Of a DNA stretch of 64,000 bases, positions 26,793-35,072 are shown in pieces. Origin of the DNA: Prauserella_A sp040635515 (GTDB taxonomy: Bacteria > Actinomycetota > Actinomycetes > Mycobacteriales > Pseudonocardiaceae); NCBI GenBank assembly GCA_040635515.1, contig JBEYHY010000005.1:186001-250000 (forward strand). Direction: 5' to 3'. A program made the translations under genes and the position numbers. Numbering within the stretch: position 1 is the stretch's first letter; each line of letters starts with the position of its first letter. Under the pieces are notes generated by a model. That model ran no database searches, was not told where the DNA came from, and saw only the letters and a list, made by a program, of their open reading frames with translations.

Positions 26793-26827
26793 GGTCCCTC
26801 CTGATCAGCCACAGCTCTGGGATTTCC

Positions 26828-26841
26828 ACCAAACGATTGCT
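26828..26841. promoter_or_regulatory. Operator site 1 of the island's TetR regulon
   Basis: ACCAAACGATTGCT matches the consensus ACCAANCGNTTGGT except at the last-but-one symmetric base; an extended TTGGT follows at 26841-26845. It lies 35 bases upstream of the acyl-CoA dehydrogenase start. Confidence 0.75.
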
Positions 26842-26897
26842 TGGTTAATGGAACACTGGGCCCGAAGTGATGTCAAGCACGGGATGGGCTTTTATCT

Positions 26898-26911
26898 ACC
26901 AATCGTTTGGT
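26898..26911. promoter_or_regulatory. Operator site 2 of the island's TetR regulon
   Basis: ACCAATCGTTTGGT is identical to site 6 and lies 38 bases before the start of the rightward VOC-ferredoxin operon. Sites 1 and 2 share one divergent promoter region. Confidence 0.82.
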
Positions 26912-26949
26912 GTAAAAGTGGGAGCAAGGGCGTACGAAAGGAAGACCCC

Positions 26950-27510
26950 ATGACCCGCGTGCACATCGACCACATCGCGCTCTGCGTGAAGGACCTCGAT
27001 CAGGCCATCGCCGACTGGAAGGACATCCTCGGCGTACTCACGCCCGAGATGACCGAGACGATCACGTACTCCAGGGGCAGCTCGGACGGGACGGAAATGG
27101 TCTGGGCCACCTTCCAGAATCCCGATCCCACGGGCGTCTCGATCCAGATGTGGGCACCGGGCTCCCCGGACAGCTGGGTGCACAAGGTGCTCGCCAAGCG
27201 CGGCGAGTTCGTCCACCACATCGCGTTCCTGAGCGACAACTTCGGTCACACCATGCAGCAGTGCCGTGCCGCGGGGCTGCCCGTGCTTCTCGACGAGGAC
27301 AGCCACCCCGACACGATGCCCTGGCTCAAGTGGAACTTCCTTCCCGAGTCGAAGGCCCACGGCGTGCTCATCGAGCTCGCCACCCGCTACCAGGTCGGCG
27401 GGGACCGCTGGCTGCCGCATCCCGGCAACGCGGAGAACGCCGAACTGAACAAGGAATGGACCCAGCGCTTCTACACCGACCCTGGGCTGCATGGTGGAGG
27501 CAAGCCGTGA
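26950..27510 (+). CDS. VOC family protein
   Basis: The 186-residue protein opens with VHIDHIALCVKDLDQAIADW, the first VOC unit with its His ligand, and continues with GEFVHHIAFLSDNF (second His) and HGVLIELATRYQ (Glu). This is the metal triad of glyoxalase/epimerase-type VOC proteins. It is the first gene of the rightward operon; AAAGGAAG precedes the ATG. A GTG of the following ferredoxin overlaps its stop. As first gene beside the electron-transfer genes it may act on the same intermediate as the P450, but this is inference. Confidence 0.85.
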   Translation: MTRVHIDHIALCVKDLDQAIADWKDILGVLTPEMTETITYSRGSSDGTEMVWATFQNPDPTGVSIQMWAPGSPDSWVHKVLAKRGEFVHHIAFLSDNFGHTMQQCRAAGLPVLLDEDSHPDTMPWLKWNFLPESKAHGVLIELATRYQVGGDRWLPHPGNAENAELNKEWTQRFYTDPGLHGGGKP

Positions 27511-27695
27511 GGATCAACGTCGACATGGCGCTCTGCCAGAACTACGGGCAGTGCGTCTTCGCCGCGCCGGAGCACTTCGACCTCGACGACGCCGGTGACC
27601 TCGTTCATCAGGCGAGCGCGGACGAATCGGCGCGCGCCGACATCGAGGCCGCCGCCATGGCGTGCCCGGTGCAGGCCATCACCATCGAGGGGTAA
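27507..27695 (+). CDS. Small [3Fe-4S]-type ferredoxin (P450 partner type)
   Basis: The 62-residue product has CQNYGQC, then MACPVQAI, the three-Cys layout of actinobacterial single-cluster ferredoxins. Tyr stands where the fourth ligand would be, as seen in several P450 redox partners. The start GTG overlaps the VOC stop as GTGA. With the reductase encoded four bases downstream it should pass electrons from NAD(P)H to the P450 at 31536. Confidence 0.9.
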   Translation: MRINVDMALCQNYGQCVFAAPEHFDLDDAGDLVHQASADESARADIEAAAMACPVQAITIEG

Positions 27696-27698
27696 CGC

Positions 27699-28922
27699 AT
27701 GTCGACTCTGCATGCCCGGCGGATCGTGGTCGTCGGCGGCTCGCTCGGCGGCCTGCGGGCGGCCGAAGCGCTACTGGCGGGCGGCTGGGACGGCGAGGTC
27801 ACAGTGCTCTCGGACGAATTGCACGTGCCCTACACGCGGCCACCGCTGTCCAAGGCCGCGCTCGCGGGTGGCCCCGATCTCGCGACGCTCGCGGTCAAAC
27901 AGCGTCCCGAGGCGGCACGTGCCGAATGGCGGTTCGGCGCCACGGCGGTTGCCGCGGATCTCGCCGCGCACACGGTCACCCTCGCCGACGGCGAAACCGT
28001 GGCCTACGACGGTCTTGTCGCCGCCACCGGCGTGCGCCCGCGACGGCTTCCCTCGCGGATCGACCACACCGGCGGCGCCGCACACGTAGTACGGACCATT
28101 GAGGACTGTCGCGCGCTGCACTCCGCGCTGCGGCCCGGTTCTCGTGTCGTGGTGATCGGTGCCGGGTTCATCGGCTGCGAGGTCGCCGCCACGGCGGCCT
28201 GCCTCGGCTGCGAGGTCACCGTGGTCGCGGCCGACGAGTCACCGATGCTGGCTCCACTGGGCCGCACCGTCGGTGACGCGGTCCGCCGACGCCACGAACG
28301 CGCGGGGGTGAAATTCCGCCTTGGCGTCTCGGTGTCCTTGATGTCCTCCGCGGACCATGGCCATTCGGTTACCCTGTCGGACGGTTCGCGTATCGACGGC
28401 GACGTCGTCGTCCAGTCCATCGGCTCCGCACCGTGTGTCGACTGGCTGTCCGGCAACGGACTCGATCTCGCCGACGGTGTGGTGACCGACAACGGAATGC
28501 GCGCGGGCGGGATCCCCGGCGTCGTCGCGGTCGGTGATGTCGCACGCTTCCCGAACCCGCTCTTCGACGACATGCCGCGCAGGGTCGAGCACTGGCAGAC
28601 GCCGATGGAGACCGCGCGCCGCGCGGCGGCCACCCTGCTCGCCGACCTCGCCGGTCACGACGCCGACCCTGCACCGTTCACGCCACTGCCCTCGTTCTGG
28701 TCCGACCAGTTCGATCTGCGGCTCCAGTCGTTCGGCGCGCTCGGTATCGCCGACCGGACCGAGGTACTCGAAGGTGACCTCGGCGGTCAGGCCGTTGTCG
28801 GCTACTTCCGCGGCACCCTGCTCGTCGGTGCCCTTCTGCTCGGTATGCCGAAACGGGCGGTGGCAGTCCGCAAACGCCTGCTCGCCGGACTCACCGACCC
28901 CCACCCCACGTACGCGGCCTGA
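27699..28922 (+). CDS. FAD-dependent ferredoxin reductase
   Basis: The 407-residue protein has an N-terminal FAD motif (VVGGSLGGLRAAEALL), an NAD-binding motif in the middle (VVVIGAGFIGCEVAATAACLGC), the second FAD motif (IPGVVAVGDVARFPNP) and a C-terminal reductase domain (PSFWSDQFDLRLQSFG). This is the putidaredoxin-reductase/BenD-like family. It should reduce the ferredoxin encoded immediately upstream for the P450 system. GAGGGG precedes the ATG. Confidence 0.92.
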   Translation: MSTLHARRIVVVGGSLGGLRAAEALLAGGWDGEVTVLSDELHVPYTRPPLSKAALAGGPDLATLAVKQRPEAARAEWRFGATAVAADLAAHTVTLADGETVAYDGLVAATGVRPRRLPSRIDHTGGAAHVVRTIEDCRALHSALRPGSRVVVIGAGFIGCEVAATAACLGCEVTVVAADESPMLAPLGRTVGDAVRRRHERAGVKFRLGVSVSLMSSADHGHSVTLSDGSRIDGDVVVQSIGSAPCVDWLSGNGLDLADGVVTDNGMRAGGIPGVVAVGDVARFPNPLFDDMPRRVEHWQTPMETARRAAATLLADLAGHDADPAPFTPLPSFWSDQFDLRLQSFGALGIADRTEVLEGDLGGQAVVGYFRGTLLVGALLLGMPKRAVAVRKRLLAGLTDPHPTYAA

Positions 28923-28951
28923 ACGTTTCCCTGACGGCCAAAGGAGGCCAG

Positions 28952-29275
28952 ATGACCTACGTGATCGCAGAGCCCTGTGTCGACCTGCAGGACAAGGCGT
29001 GTATCGACGAATGCCCCGTCGACTGCATCTACGAGGGCCCCAGAATGCTCTACATCCAGCCCGACGAATGTGTCGACTGCGGAGCGTGCGAACCGGTCTG
29101 CCCCGTCGAGGCGATCTACTACGAGGACGACGTCCCCGACGAGTTCGCCGCCTACACCAAGGTGAACGCGGAGTTCTTCGACAGCGTCGGCAGTCCCGGC
29201 GGCGCCAGCGGGCACGGGGTCGCGGACGCCGACCATCCGCGGGTGGCCGGACTGCCCACGCAGGCACCCGCGTGA
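28952..29275 (+). CDS. 7Fe ferredoxin (FdxA-like)
   Basis: The 107-residue product carries an N-terminal [3Fe-4S]/[4Fe-4S] pair of motifs: PCVDLQDKACIDECPVDCIY and CVDCGACEPVCPVEAIYYEDD, the standard layout of actinobacterial FdxA. It has the usual long acidic C-terminal tail. AAAGGAGG precedes the ATG. It is the second ferredoxin of the operon and may serve the molybdenum enzyme or a flavoprotein instead of the P450; that is speculation. The next gene's GTG overlaps its stop. Confidence 0.92.
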   Translation: MTYVIAEPCVDLQDKACIDECPVDCIYEGPRMLYIQPDECVDCGACEPVCPVEAIYYEDDVPDEFAAYTKVNAEFFDSVGSPGGASGHGVADADHPRVAGLPTQAPA

Positions 29276-30297
29276 ACCGAGCCGACGTGCATCTCGCCGC
29301 CACCACCACCGCGCTGCGCACCGTGGTCGCCGAACCAGTCACCGCGGCCGCGCCCCGGCCCGGTGAGGCACTGCTGGCCGTCGAAAGGGTCGGGATCTGC
29401 GGCACCGATCTGCACATCTGGGACGGCAGCTACGCCACCGGGCTCCCCCTTGTCCAGGGCCACGAGATCAGCGCGACCGTCGCCGCGCTGCCAGGGGAGT
29501 ACGACGGTCCACTCGCCATCGGCGACCGGGTGGCCGTGGAACCCGTGGTGTCGTGCGGAACGTGTTACCCGTGCCGGATCGGACGGCGCAACACCTGCCG
29601 GTCGATGGACGCGGTGGGGGTGCACCGGCCGGGCGGCTTCCAGGAGAAAGTGTGGGTACCGGTGGGAAACTGCCACCCCGCGCGGGAACTCGGTGCCGAT
29701 GTCGCCGCGCTCGCCGAGACACTGTCGGTGAGCCTCCGTGCGGTCACCAGGCCCGGCGTGCGGGCCGGTGAGCGGGTGCTGATCCTCGGTGCGGGCCCGA
29801 TCGGGCTCGGCGCCGTGATCGCCGCACGCGACGCGGGTGCCGACGTCATGGTCACCGATCTGCACCAGGCCAGACTGGACCTCGCACGCGCACTCGGAGC
29901 CGCGGAAACGGTGCGTGGCACCGAGGAGCTGCCCGAGCGGGTCGCCGCGTGGACGTCCGGGGACGGAGTGCCCGTGGTGATCGAGGCGACCGGTGTCGCC
30001 GCCGTCGCGGAACGTGCCTTCGAAGTGGTCGCGACCGCGGGGCGGATCTCGCTTGTCGGTGTGTCGGAGCAGACCGCGCACCTCGGAATGCGGGCGTTCA
30101 CCGCCAAGGAGCTGGACGTCTACGGAAGCCGATCCACACTGGACTTCCCTGCCGCGATCGCGCTCGCGGGGCGGCACCACGACGACGTCCGCCGGTTGAT
30201 CAGCCACGAGTTCGGGCTCACCGAAGTCGGCGACGCGCTGGCCTTCGCCCACGACTGCCCGCAGTCGGTGGTGAAAACCGTCATCGCGGTGGGCTGA
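29272..30297 (+). CDS. Zinc-dependent medium-chain alcohol/polyol dehydrogenase
   Basis: The 341-residue enzyme has the catalytic zinc site (VGICGTDLHIW; QGHEISA), a structural zinc loop (CGTCYPCRIGRRNTC), and the Rossmann motif ILGAGPIGLGAVIAA. Its style is that of the threonine/sorbitol/L-galactonate dehydrogenase branch. It should oxidise a secondary alcohol with NAD(P). It starts at a GTG overlapping the FdxA stop and ends 17 bases inside the convergent VOC gene, an unusual tail-to-tail overlap. Confidence 0.88.
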   Translation: MNRADVHLAATTTALRTVVAEPVTAAAPRPGEALLAVERVGICGTDLHIWDGSYATGLPLVQGHEISATVAALPGEYDGPLAIGDRVAVEPVVSCGTCYPCRIGRRNTCRSMDAVGVHRPGGFQEKVWVPVGNCHPARELGADVAALAETLSVSLRAVTRPGVRAGERVLILGAGPIGLGAVIAARDAGADVMVTDLHQARLDLARALGAAETVRGTEELPERVAAWTSGDGVPVVIEATGVAAVAERAFEVVATAGRISLVGVSEQTAHLGMRAFTAKELDVYGSRSTLDFPAAIALAGRHHDDVRRLISHEFGLTEVGDALAFAHDCPQSVVKTVIAVG

Positions 30298-30787
30298 CCT
30301 TCCAACATGGCCACGCGTCCACCAAACCCACGCGCCCCGCCAGCACATCCGCGAGCGTCATCCCGTCGACCGGGCCGCTCCAGTCGCGGTCCGTGTCGAC
30401 GAGCTGGATCAGGCCGCCCGTCCGGCGTGGCCGGAGAAAGGTCTCCCGCCACGTCGGATTGGCCAGGTCGGTGCCGACCGTCTCCCAACCCGCGGCCTCG
30501 ACGGCGTCGACGGTGTGCGCCACATCGTCCACGACGAACGTGACGTGGTGGAACCCTTCGCCGCGCCGCTCGATGGTTTTCGCGAGAAGATTGTCGTCGC
30601 GCAACGGCTGCATCAGCTCGATCTTGAACCCGCCGAGCGTGAGGTGCACGATCCGGTTGCCGGTGTCGTCGTTGTCGCCGCCGAGAACGAACCGCCCGCC
30701 GAGCACGTCTGCGAACAGCGGCAGCGCCGCACGCGCGTCCCGCACCGCGATCGCGACGTGGTCCAGCGTGCGAACCCCTGCCGTCAA
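30281..30787 (-). CDS. VOC family protein (epimerase-like), TTG start
   Basis: The 168-residue protein shows TLDHVAIAVRDARAALPLF, FKIELMQPL and GFHHVTFVVDDVAHTVDAV, the same metal-ligand plan as the VOC protein at 23326. The only start that fits the domain edge is a TTG overlapping the upstream SDR stop (TTGA). It ends inside the last codons of the convergent alcohol dehydrogenase gene. It is the last gene of the 38878-30281 operon. A role with the SDR and thiolases in processing a CoA-bound intermediate is inferred. Confidence 0.85.
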   Translation of the reverse strand: MTAGVRTLDHVAIAVRDARAALPLFADVLGGRFVLGGDNDDTGNRIVHLTLGGFKIELMQPLRDDNLLAKTIERRGEGFHHVTFVVDDVAHTVDAVEAAGWETVGTDLANPTWRETFLRPRRTGGLIQLVDTDRDWSGPVDGMTLADVLAGRVGLVDAWPCWKVSPPR

Positions 30788-31539
30788 CTGATCTGCCCGC
30801 CGTCGACGACAAGCGTGCTGCCGGTGACGAAGGACGCGGCGTCGGAAGCCAGGAACACCACCGGGGCCGCGATCTCCTCCGGCCGCGCCCAGCGCCCGAG
30901 CGGGATCTCCGCGGCGTAGAGCCTGCCCATGCTGGCGTCGCCCTCGTAATGCTCGTGGGCACCGGAATCGACGAGGCCGGGCAGCACCACGTTGCTCCGC
31001 ACCCCGTGCCCGCCCCATTCCCGTGCCATGGTGCGGTTGAGCATGACCAACCCGGCCTTCGCGGTGCCGTAGTGCGCCATGCCGTGCTGCGCGGCCTCGC
31101 CGACGATCGATCCGATGTGGACGATCGAACCACCGCCCGCCCTGATCATGCCGGGCAGGGCGGCACGCGCGCAGATCAGCGGCGCCTCCAGGTTGAGCGC
31201 TACCGTCTTCTGCCAGCCGGAAAGGCGCATCTCCGCAAGGGGCACGAGAAACCGCGCTCCACCGGCGTTGTTGACCACCACGGTCGGATCGCCGAGTTCG
31301 GCGGCGACCTTCGCGACGGCCTCGGTCACCCGCTCCTCGTCGGTGACGTCGGCGGGCACCACCACCGTGCGACGTCCCGTCGGCTCGATCAGCGCGGCCG
31401 TCTCCGCCAGCGCCTCAGGGCGGCGTGCCAGCAGAGCGACGTCGGCGCCCGCGCGGGCGACGGCCAGCGCGATCTCCCGCCCGATGCCGCCGCTCGCGCC
31501 GGTGACGAGGGCGACCTTGCCCGCCAGCGCCCCGCTCAC
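30784..31539 (-). CDS. Short-chain dehydrogenase/reductase (SDR)
   Basis: The 251-residue classical SDR has TGASGGIGRE, NNAGG, HIGSI with the catalytic Ser, and YGTAK as YxxxK. It likely performs a hydroxy/keto conversion with NAD(P). It starts at GTG overlapping the P450 stop (GTGA). The frame open upstream to 31602 lies inside the P450 gene and is not used. Substrate unknown. Confidence 0.9.
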   Translation of the reverse strand: MSGALAGKVALVTGASGGIGREIALAVARAGADVALLARRPEALAETAALIEPTGRRTVVVPADVTDEERVTEAVAKVAAELGDPTVVVNNAGGARFLVPLAEMRLSGWQKTVALNLEAPLICARAALPGMIRAGGGSIVHIGSIVGEAAQHGMAHYGTAKAGLVMLNRTMAREWGGHGVRSNVVLPGLVDSGAHEHYEGDASMGRLYAAEIPLGRWARPEEIAAPVVFLASDAASFVTGSTLVVDGGQIS

Positions 31540-32762
31540 GATGCGTCTCCACGGCGCACCGGCATCGTTTTCATGCCACGGCTCATCATCGTGGTGTGCC
31601 ATTCCTCCGGCCCGTCCAGCGCCAGATCCGGCATCGCGTCGAGGACGGCGGGGAACGCGATCTGCGCCTCCAGCCTGGCCAGGAAGTTGCCGAGGCAGTG
31701 GTGCACCCCGAAACCGAATCCGACGTGCTGGTTGGGCTGGCGCGTGATGTCGAGTTCGTGCGGCCTTTCGAAGACCTCCGGGTCCCGGTTGGCCGCGCTC
31801 TGCACGAGGAAGACATTGTCCCCCTTGCGCAACGTCGTCCCCCGCAGCTCGACGTCCTCGGCCAGCAACCGTTGTTCCAGCCGGGACGGCCCGTCGAAAC
31901 GCAGCAGTTCCTCGACCGCGGTGCCGATCAGCGCGGGCTCGTCGCGCAGCAACCGCAACTGATCGGGATGCAGCAGCAACTGGCGGGTGCCGTTGGCGAT
32001 CAGGTTCGTGGTGGTCTCGTGGCCACCGAACACCAGCAGCGCGCAGGTGGAGATGATCTCCTTGTCGTCGAGCGGTGGGTCAACGTCGTGCGCGGTGACC
32101 AGACTGGAGATCACGTTGTCGCCGGGGTTCTCGCGAATCCTCGCGATCAGGTCGGCGAGATAGCCGGTCAGCTCGATCAGTCCCTGCTGCGCGCGTTCCC
32201 GCCTGCCAGGCTCACCCTTTGCTCCGAAGACCAGCGTGAGGATGTCGTCGGACCACTTCTTGAACATGTCGCGGTCCCCGGCGGGAACACCGATCAGCTC
32301 GGCCACCACGATCGCCGGGATCGGATAGGCGAAGTCGGTGACGAAATCGAAGCGCTGCCTGTTCTCCAGCGTGGCGAGAGTTTCCCTGACGACCTGCTCG
32401 ACCCTCGGCCGCCACGTCGCGACACGCTTCGGGCTGAACGCGGGCATCACCAGCTTGCGCAGCCGGGTGTGCTCGGGCGGGTCGAGGAACACCATCCAGT
32501 GCCGCAGCACCTCGAACGTCGGGGCACGCGCGGCGCGCTTCTCTTCCGAAAGGTGCGTCTCGAACACGGGACGCACCCGGTCGGAGGAGAACGCGGGATG
32601 GCGCAACGCCCACAGGACATCGGCGTGTTTGTGCAGGAACCATGCCCGGTATCGCTCGTTCCAATGCACCGGATTGTCTCGGAGCATCTCCGCGAAATGC
32701 GGGTAGGGATCGGCGAGCCGTTCCCCGCCCAGCATGTCGTCCAGTTCGAGGGTCTCAGCCAC
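31536..32762 (-). CDS. Cytochrome P450 monooxygenase
   Basis: The 408-residue protein has a complete P450 core: the I-helix oxygen motif FGGHETTTN (246-253; Gly replaces the usual first Ala), the ExxR pair Glu285-Arg288 (EELLR), and the heme loop FGFGVHHCLG with Cys356. The length and style are those of soluble class I bacterial P450s, which need a ferredoxin and reductase; both are encoded in the rightward operon of the same regulon. It probably hydroxylates the substrate or an intermediate. The GTG at 32762 overlaps the thiolase gene by 8 bases. The CYP family cannot be named from sequence alone. Confidence 0.93.
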   Translation of the reverse strand: MAETLELDDMLGGERLADPYPHFAEMLRDNPVHWNERYRAWFLHKHADVLWALRHPAFSSDRVRPVFETHLSEEKRAARAPTFEVLRHWMVFLDPPEHTRLRKLVMPAFSPKRVATWRPRVEQVVRETLATLENRQRFDFVTDFAYPIPAIVVAELIGVPAGDRDMFKKWSDDILTLVFGAKGEPGRRERAQQGLIELTGYLADLIARIRENPGDNVISSLVTAHDVDPPLDDKEIISTCALLVFGGHETTTNLIANGTRQLLLHPDQLRLLRDEPALIGTAVEELLRFDGPSRLEQRLLAEDVELRGTTLRKGDNVFLVQSAANRDPEVFERPHELDITRQPNQHVGFGFGVHHCLGNFLARLEAQIAFPAVLDAMPDLALDGPEEWHTTMMSRGMKTMPVRRGDAS

Positions 32763-33888
32763 CGAGAACCACCACCACACACCCGTTTCCGTCGATTCCC
32801 GCGGTGCCGCCGCCCATGGTTTCCACGGCCGCGACCCGCGCTCCTTCCACCTGTCGTGCCCCGGCGTCGCCGCGCAACTGCCACACGGCCTCGGCGATCT
32901 GGGCCAGCCCGGTCGCCCCCAGCGGGTGTCCCCTGCTGAGCAGCCCACCGGACGGGTTGACCGGCTGAGCGCCACCGAGCGCGGTGTGCCCGGACAGGAC
33001 CAGGTCGCACCCGCCACCGGGTTCCGCGATACCGAGGGCCTCGGTCGCGGTGATCTCGCCGATCGTGAACGCGTCGTGCACCTCGAAGACGTCCACGTCG
33101 CCTGGCCCGATTCCGGCTTCCCGCCACGCTTGTCCCGCCACCGTGGACATCAGCTCGTAGCCCCACGGATGTGTGCTTCGGTGATCCCACAGTTCCCCGG
33201 AACGCAGTGCCGAGCCCGCGATGCGCACGTCCCTGCCGACCCCGCGCTCCCCGCCGATCACGGCGGCGGTCGCGGCGTCGGAGATGTCGCAGCACTGCAA
33301 CAGGGTCAGCGGATCGGCGACCATCCGGGAAGCGAGTACTTCCTCGGCGGTGACCTCGGCGCCGTGCTGGGCACGCGGGTTCAGCGCCCCGTGACGGCGG
33401 TTTTTCACCGACACGGCCGCCAGCGCCTTGGGTTCCAGGCCGTACAGGTACTCGTATCGGCTCGCGACCATCGCGTACACGCCCGGCAGCGCCAGCCCCG
33501 CCCGCCCCTCGGCGTCGGTCTCCTCCGGGGTGATCGGCCCGGAGAAGTGCAGGGTCATCGTCTCCACACCGAGACACAGCACTCGCCGGAAACGACCGGA
33601 CAGCACGGCGTGCCGCGCTTCGTGCAGTGCCGTCGTCGAGGTCGCGCAGGCGTTCTCGAAGGTCAGGATCGGTACACCGGTGATGCCGAGCAGTTGCAAC
33701 GCACGCTGTGCCGTACCCGGTGCACCGAAGACAGTGCCCGCGAACACGGCATCGATCGCACCGAGGTCATCGAGCCCGGCGTCGTCCAGTGCCTCGCCGA
33801 TCGCCTGCTGCGCGAGCCACGGTGCACCGACCCCCGGCTGGCGACCGAACCGGGATGTACCGACCCCGTACACGTACGCCGCGCTCAT
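32755..33888 (-). CDS. Thiolase-fold protein of the lipid-transfer/SCP-x type
   Basis: The 377-residue protein belongs to the thiolase superfamily branch found with DUF35 partners. It keeps the nucleophile region ENACATSTTAL, the VHDAFTIGEI stretch and LSRGHPLGATG. In steroid side-chain degradation, proteins of this branch (Ltp2-like) team with a DUF35 protein to cleave a CoA thioester by a retro-aldol step; others are true thiolases. The presence of the Cys keeps both options open. Its DUF35 partner is encoded directly upstream with an ATGA overlap. Confidence 0.85.
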   Translation of the reverse strand: MSAAYVYGVGTSRFGRQPGVGAPWLAQQAIGEALDDAGLDDLGAIDAVFAGTVFGAPGTAQRALQLLGITGVPILTFENACATSTTALHEARHAVLSGRFRRVLCLGVETMTLHFSGPITPEETDAEGRAGLALPGVYAMVASRYEYLYGLEPKALAAVSVKNRRHGALNPRAQHGAEVTAEEVLASRMVADPLTLLQCCDISDAATAAVIGGERGVGRDVRIAGSALRSGELWDHRSTHPWGYELMSTVAGQAWREAGIGPGDVDVFEVHDAFTIGEITATEALGIAEPGGGCDLVLSGHTALGGAQPVNPSGGLLSRGHPLGATGLAQIAEAVWQLRGDAGARQVEGARVAAVETMGGGTAGIDGNGCVVVVLGG

Positions 33889-34277
33889 GCCGTCTCCTCC
33901 ACCGCGACGGCCAGGAGGTCACCGGTCTCGGACATCCCGGTGACCTTCGCTCTGCTGGCTGGCGGCAGCGGCTGCTCCCCCGGCGTGTGCACCAGCACCC
34001 TCGGGCCGTCGTCCAGCACCAGGTACGCCACCGCGAACGGCGGCGTGTGCCCTGGAACCCTGACCCGCAGGCACGTCGAGGCCCAGATCTCTCCCTCGGC
34101 GGGGAAAACACTGTCGGCCACCGACGACCGGCACAGCGGGCAGCGCGACACCTGCTGCGCGATGGGATGGCCGCACCCGCTACACCGCCAGCCCGCGACG
34201 GCGACGTCGCCGCCACCGCCGGGACCGGTCACGACCCTGGGTCGCGGGTCGCCGGTCGGCTCCGTCGTGCTGCTCAT
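33885..34277 (-). CDS. DUF35/OB-fold zinc-ribbon protein, partner of the thiolase-like protein
   Basis: The 130-residue product has a rubredoxin-like zinc ribbon (RCSGCGHPIAQ, then CPLCRSSV), followed by an OB-fold (EGEIWASTCLRVRVPG; VAYLVLDDGPRVLVH). Such proteins bind thiolase-like enzymes and help hold acyl-CoA. The gene overlaps the thiolase-like gene by four bases, which supports a complex. The Gly-rich N-terminus is probably flexible. Confidence 0.88.
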   Translation of the reverse strand: MSSTTEPTGDPRPRVVTGPGGGGDVAVAGWRCSGCGHPIAQQVSRCPLCRSSVADSVFPAEGEIWASTCLRVRVPGHTPPFAVAYLVLDDGPRVLVHTPGEQPLPPASRAKVTGMSETGDLLAVAVEETA

Positions 34278-34299
34278 CGGTCTCCTTCCGGTGCGTACC

Positions 34300-35070
34300 T
34301 CAACGGGGCGCCATGCGCACGGCGGCGTCGACGCGGATCACGTCGCCGTTGAGGTAGGTCGTCTCCATACAGGTCCGGACCACGTTCGCGATGTCACCGG
34401 CCCTGCCGAGCCGTTTCGGGAACACGTTGGCTTCACGCAGGTAGTCGCGGATCTCCTCGCTCGCGGCGCGCACCATCGGTGTGTCGATGGTGCCGGGGCA
34501 CACGCACATGACGCGCACACCGTGGCTCGCGAGATCCCGTGCGAGCGGCAGGGTCATCGCGACGATGCCGCCCTTCGACGCGGCGTACGACGCCTGGCCG
34601 ACCTGGCCTTCGAAGGCGGCGATCGAGCCGATGTTGACCACCAGCCCGCGTTCGCCGTCCTCGCCGGGTTCGTTGCGCGCCATCACCCCGGTGACGTTGC
34701 GCAGTACGTCGAACGCGCCGAGCAGGTTGACTTCGACACCCTGCCGGAAACGCTCCAGCGGGTACAGGGTTCCGTCACGTGCCACCACCCTGGCCGCGGG
34801 GCTGATCCCGGCGCTGTTGACGAGCACGTCGATCCGGCCGAACCGCTGTGCGACCTTGTCCACTGTGCCGGCGACCTGAGCGGGATCGGTGATGTCGAGC
34901 GGGAAGAACTCCGCACTGTCACCGAGTTCCGCGCACAGTTCGGCACCGCGCGACACCGGCAGGTCGAGGACCGCGGCGCGGCCGCCGTTCTCGGTGAGCA
35001 TCCGCACGACACCTTCACCGATGCCGGAGGCACCACCGGTGACAACCCCCACCGCGCCGGTCACGCGCAT
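34300..35070 (-). CDS. SDR, 3-hydroxyacyl-CoA dehydrogenase-like
   Basis: The 256-residue protein is a classical SDR with VTGGASGIGEG, NSAGIS, the catalytic Ser in NIGSIAAF and YAASK. GQVGQASYAASKGG resembles the SDR-type HADH/HSD17B10 enzymes of beta-oxidation, which fits its position between two thiolase genes. It should oxidise a 3-hydroxyacyl-CoA with NAD. The ATG at 35070 follows the thiolase stop by two bases. Confidence 0.9.
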   Translation of the reverse strand: MRVTGAVGVVTGGASGIGEGVVRMLTENGGRAAVLDLPVSRGAELCAELGDSAEFFPLDITDPAQVAGTVDKVAQRFGRIDVLVNSAGISPAARVVARDGTLYPLERFRQGVEVNLLGAFDVLRNVTGVMARNEPGEDGERGLVVNIGSIAAFEGQVGQASYAASKGGIVAMTLPLARDLASHGVRVMCVCPGTIDTPMVRAASEEIRDYLREANVFPKRLGRAGDIANVVRTCMETTYLNGDVIRVDAAVRMAPR

Positions 35071-35072
35071 GG

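Noticed and set aside
23967..26804. A 945-residue open frame on the forward strand
   Set aside because: It is antisense to the acyl-CoA synthetase and acyl-CoA dehydrogenase genes, has no domain and reflects high third-position GC.
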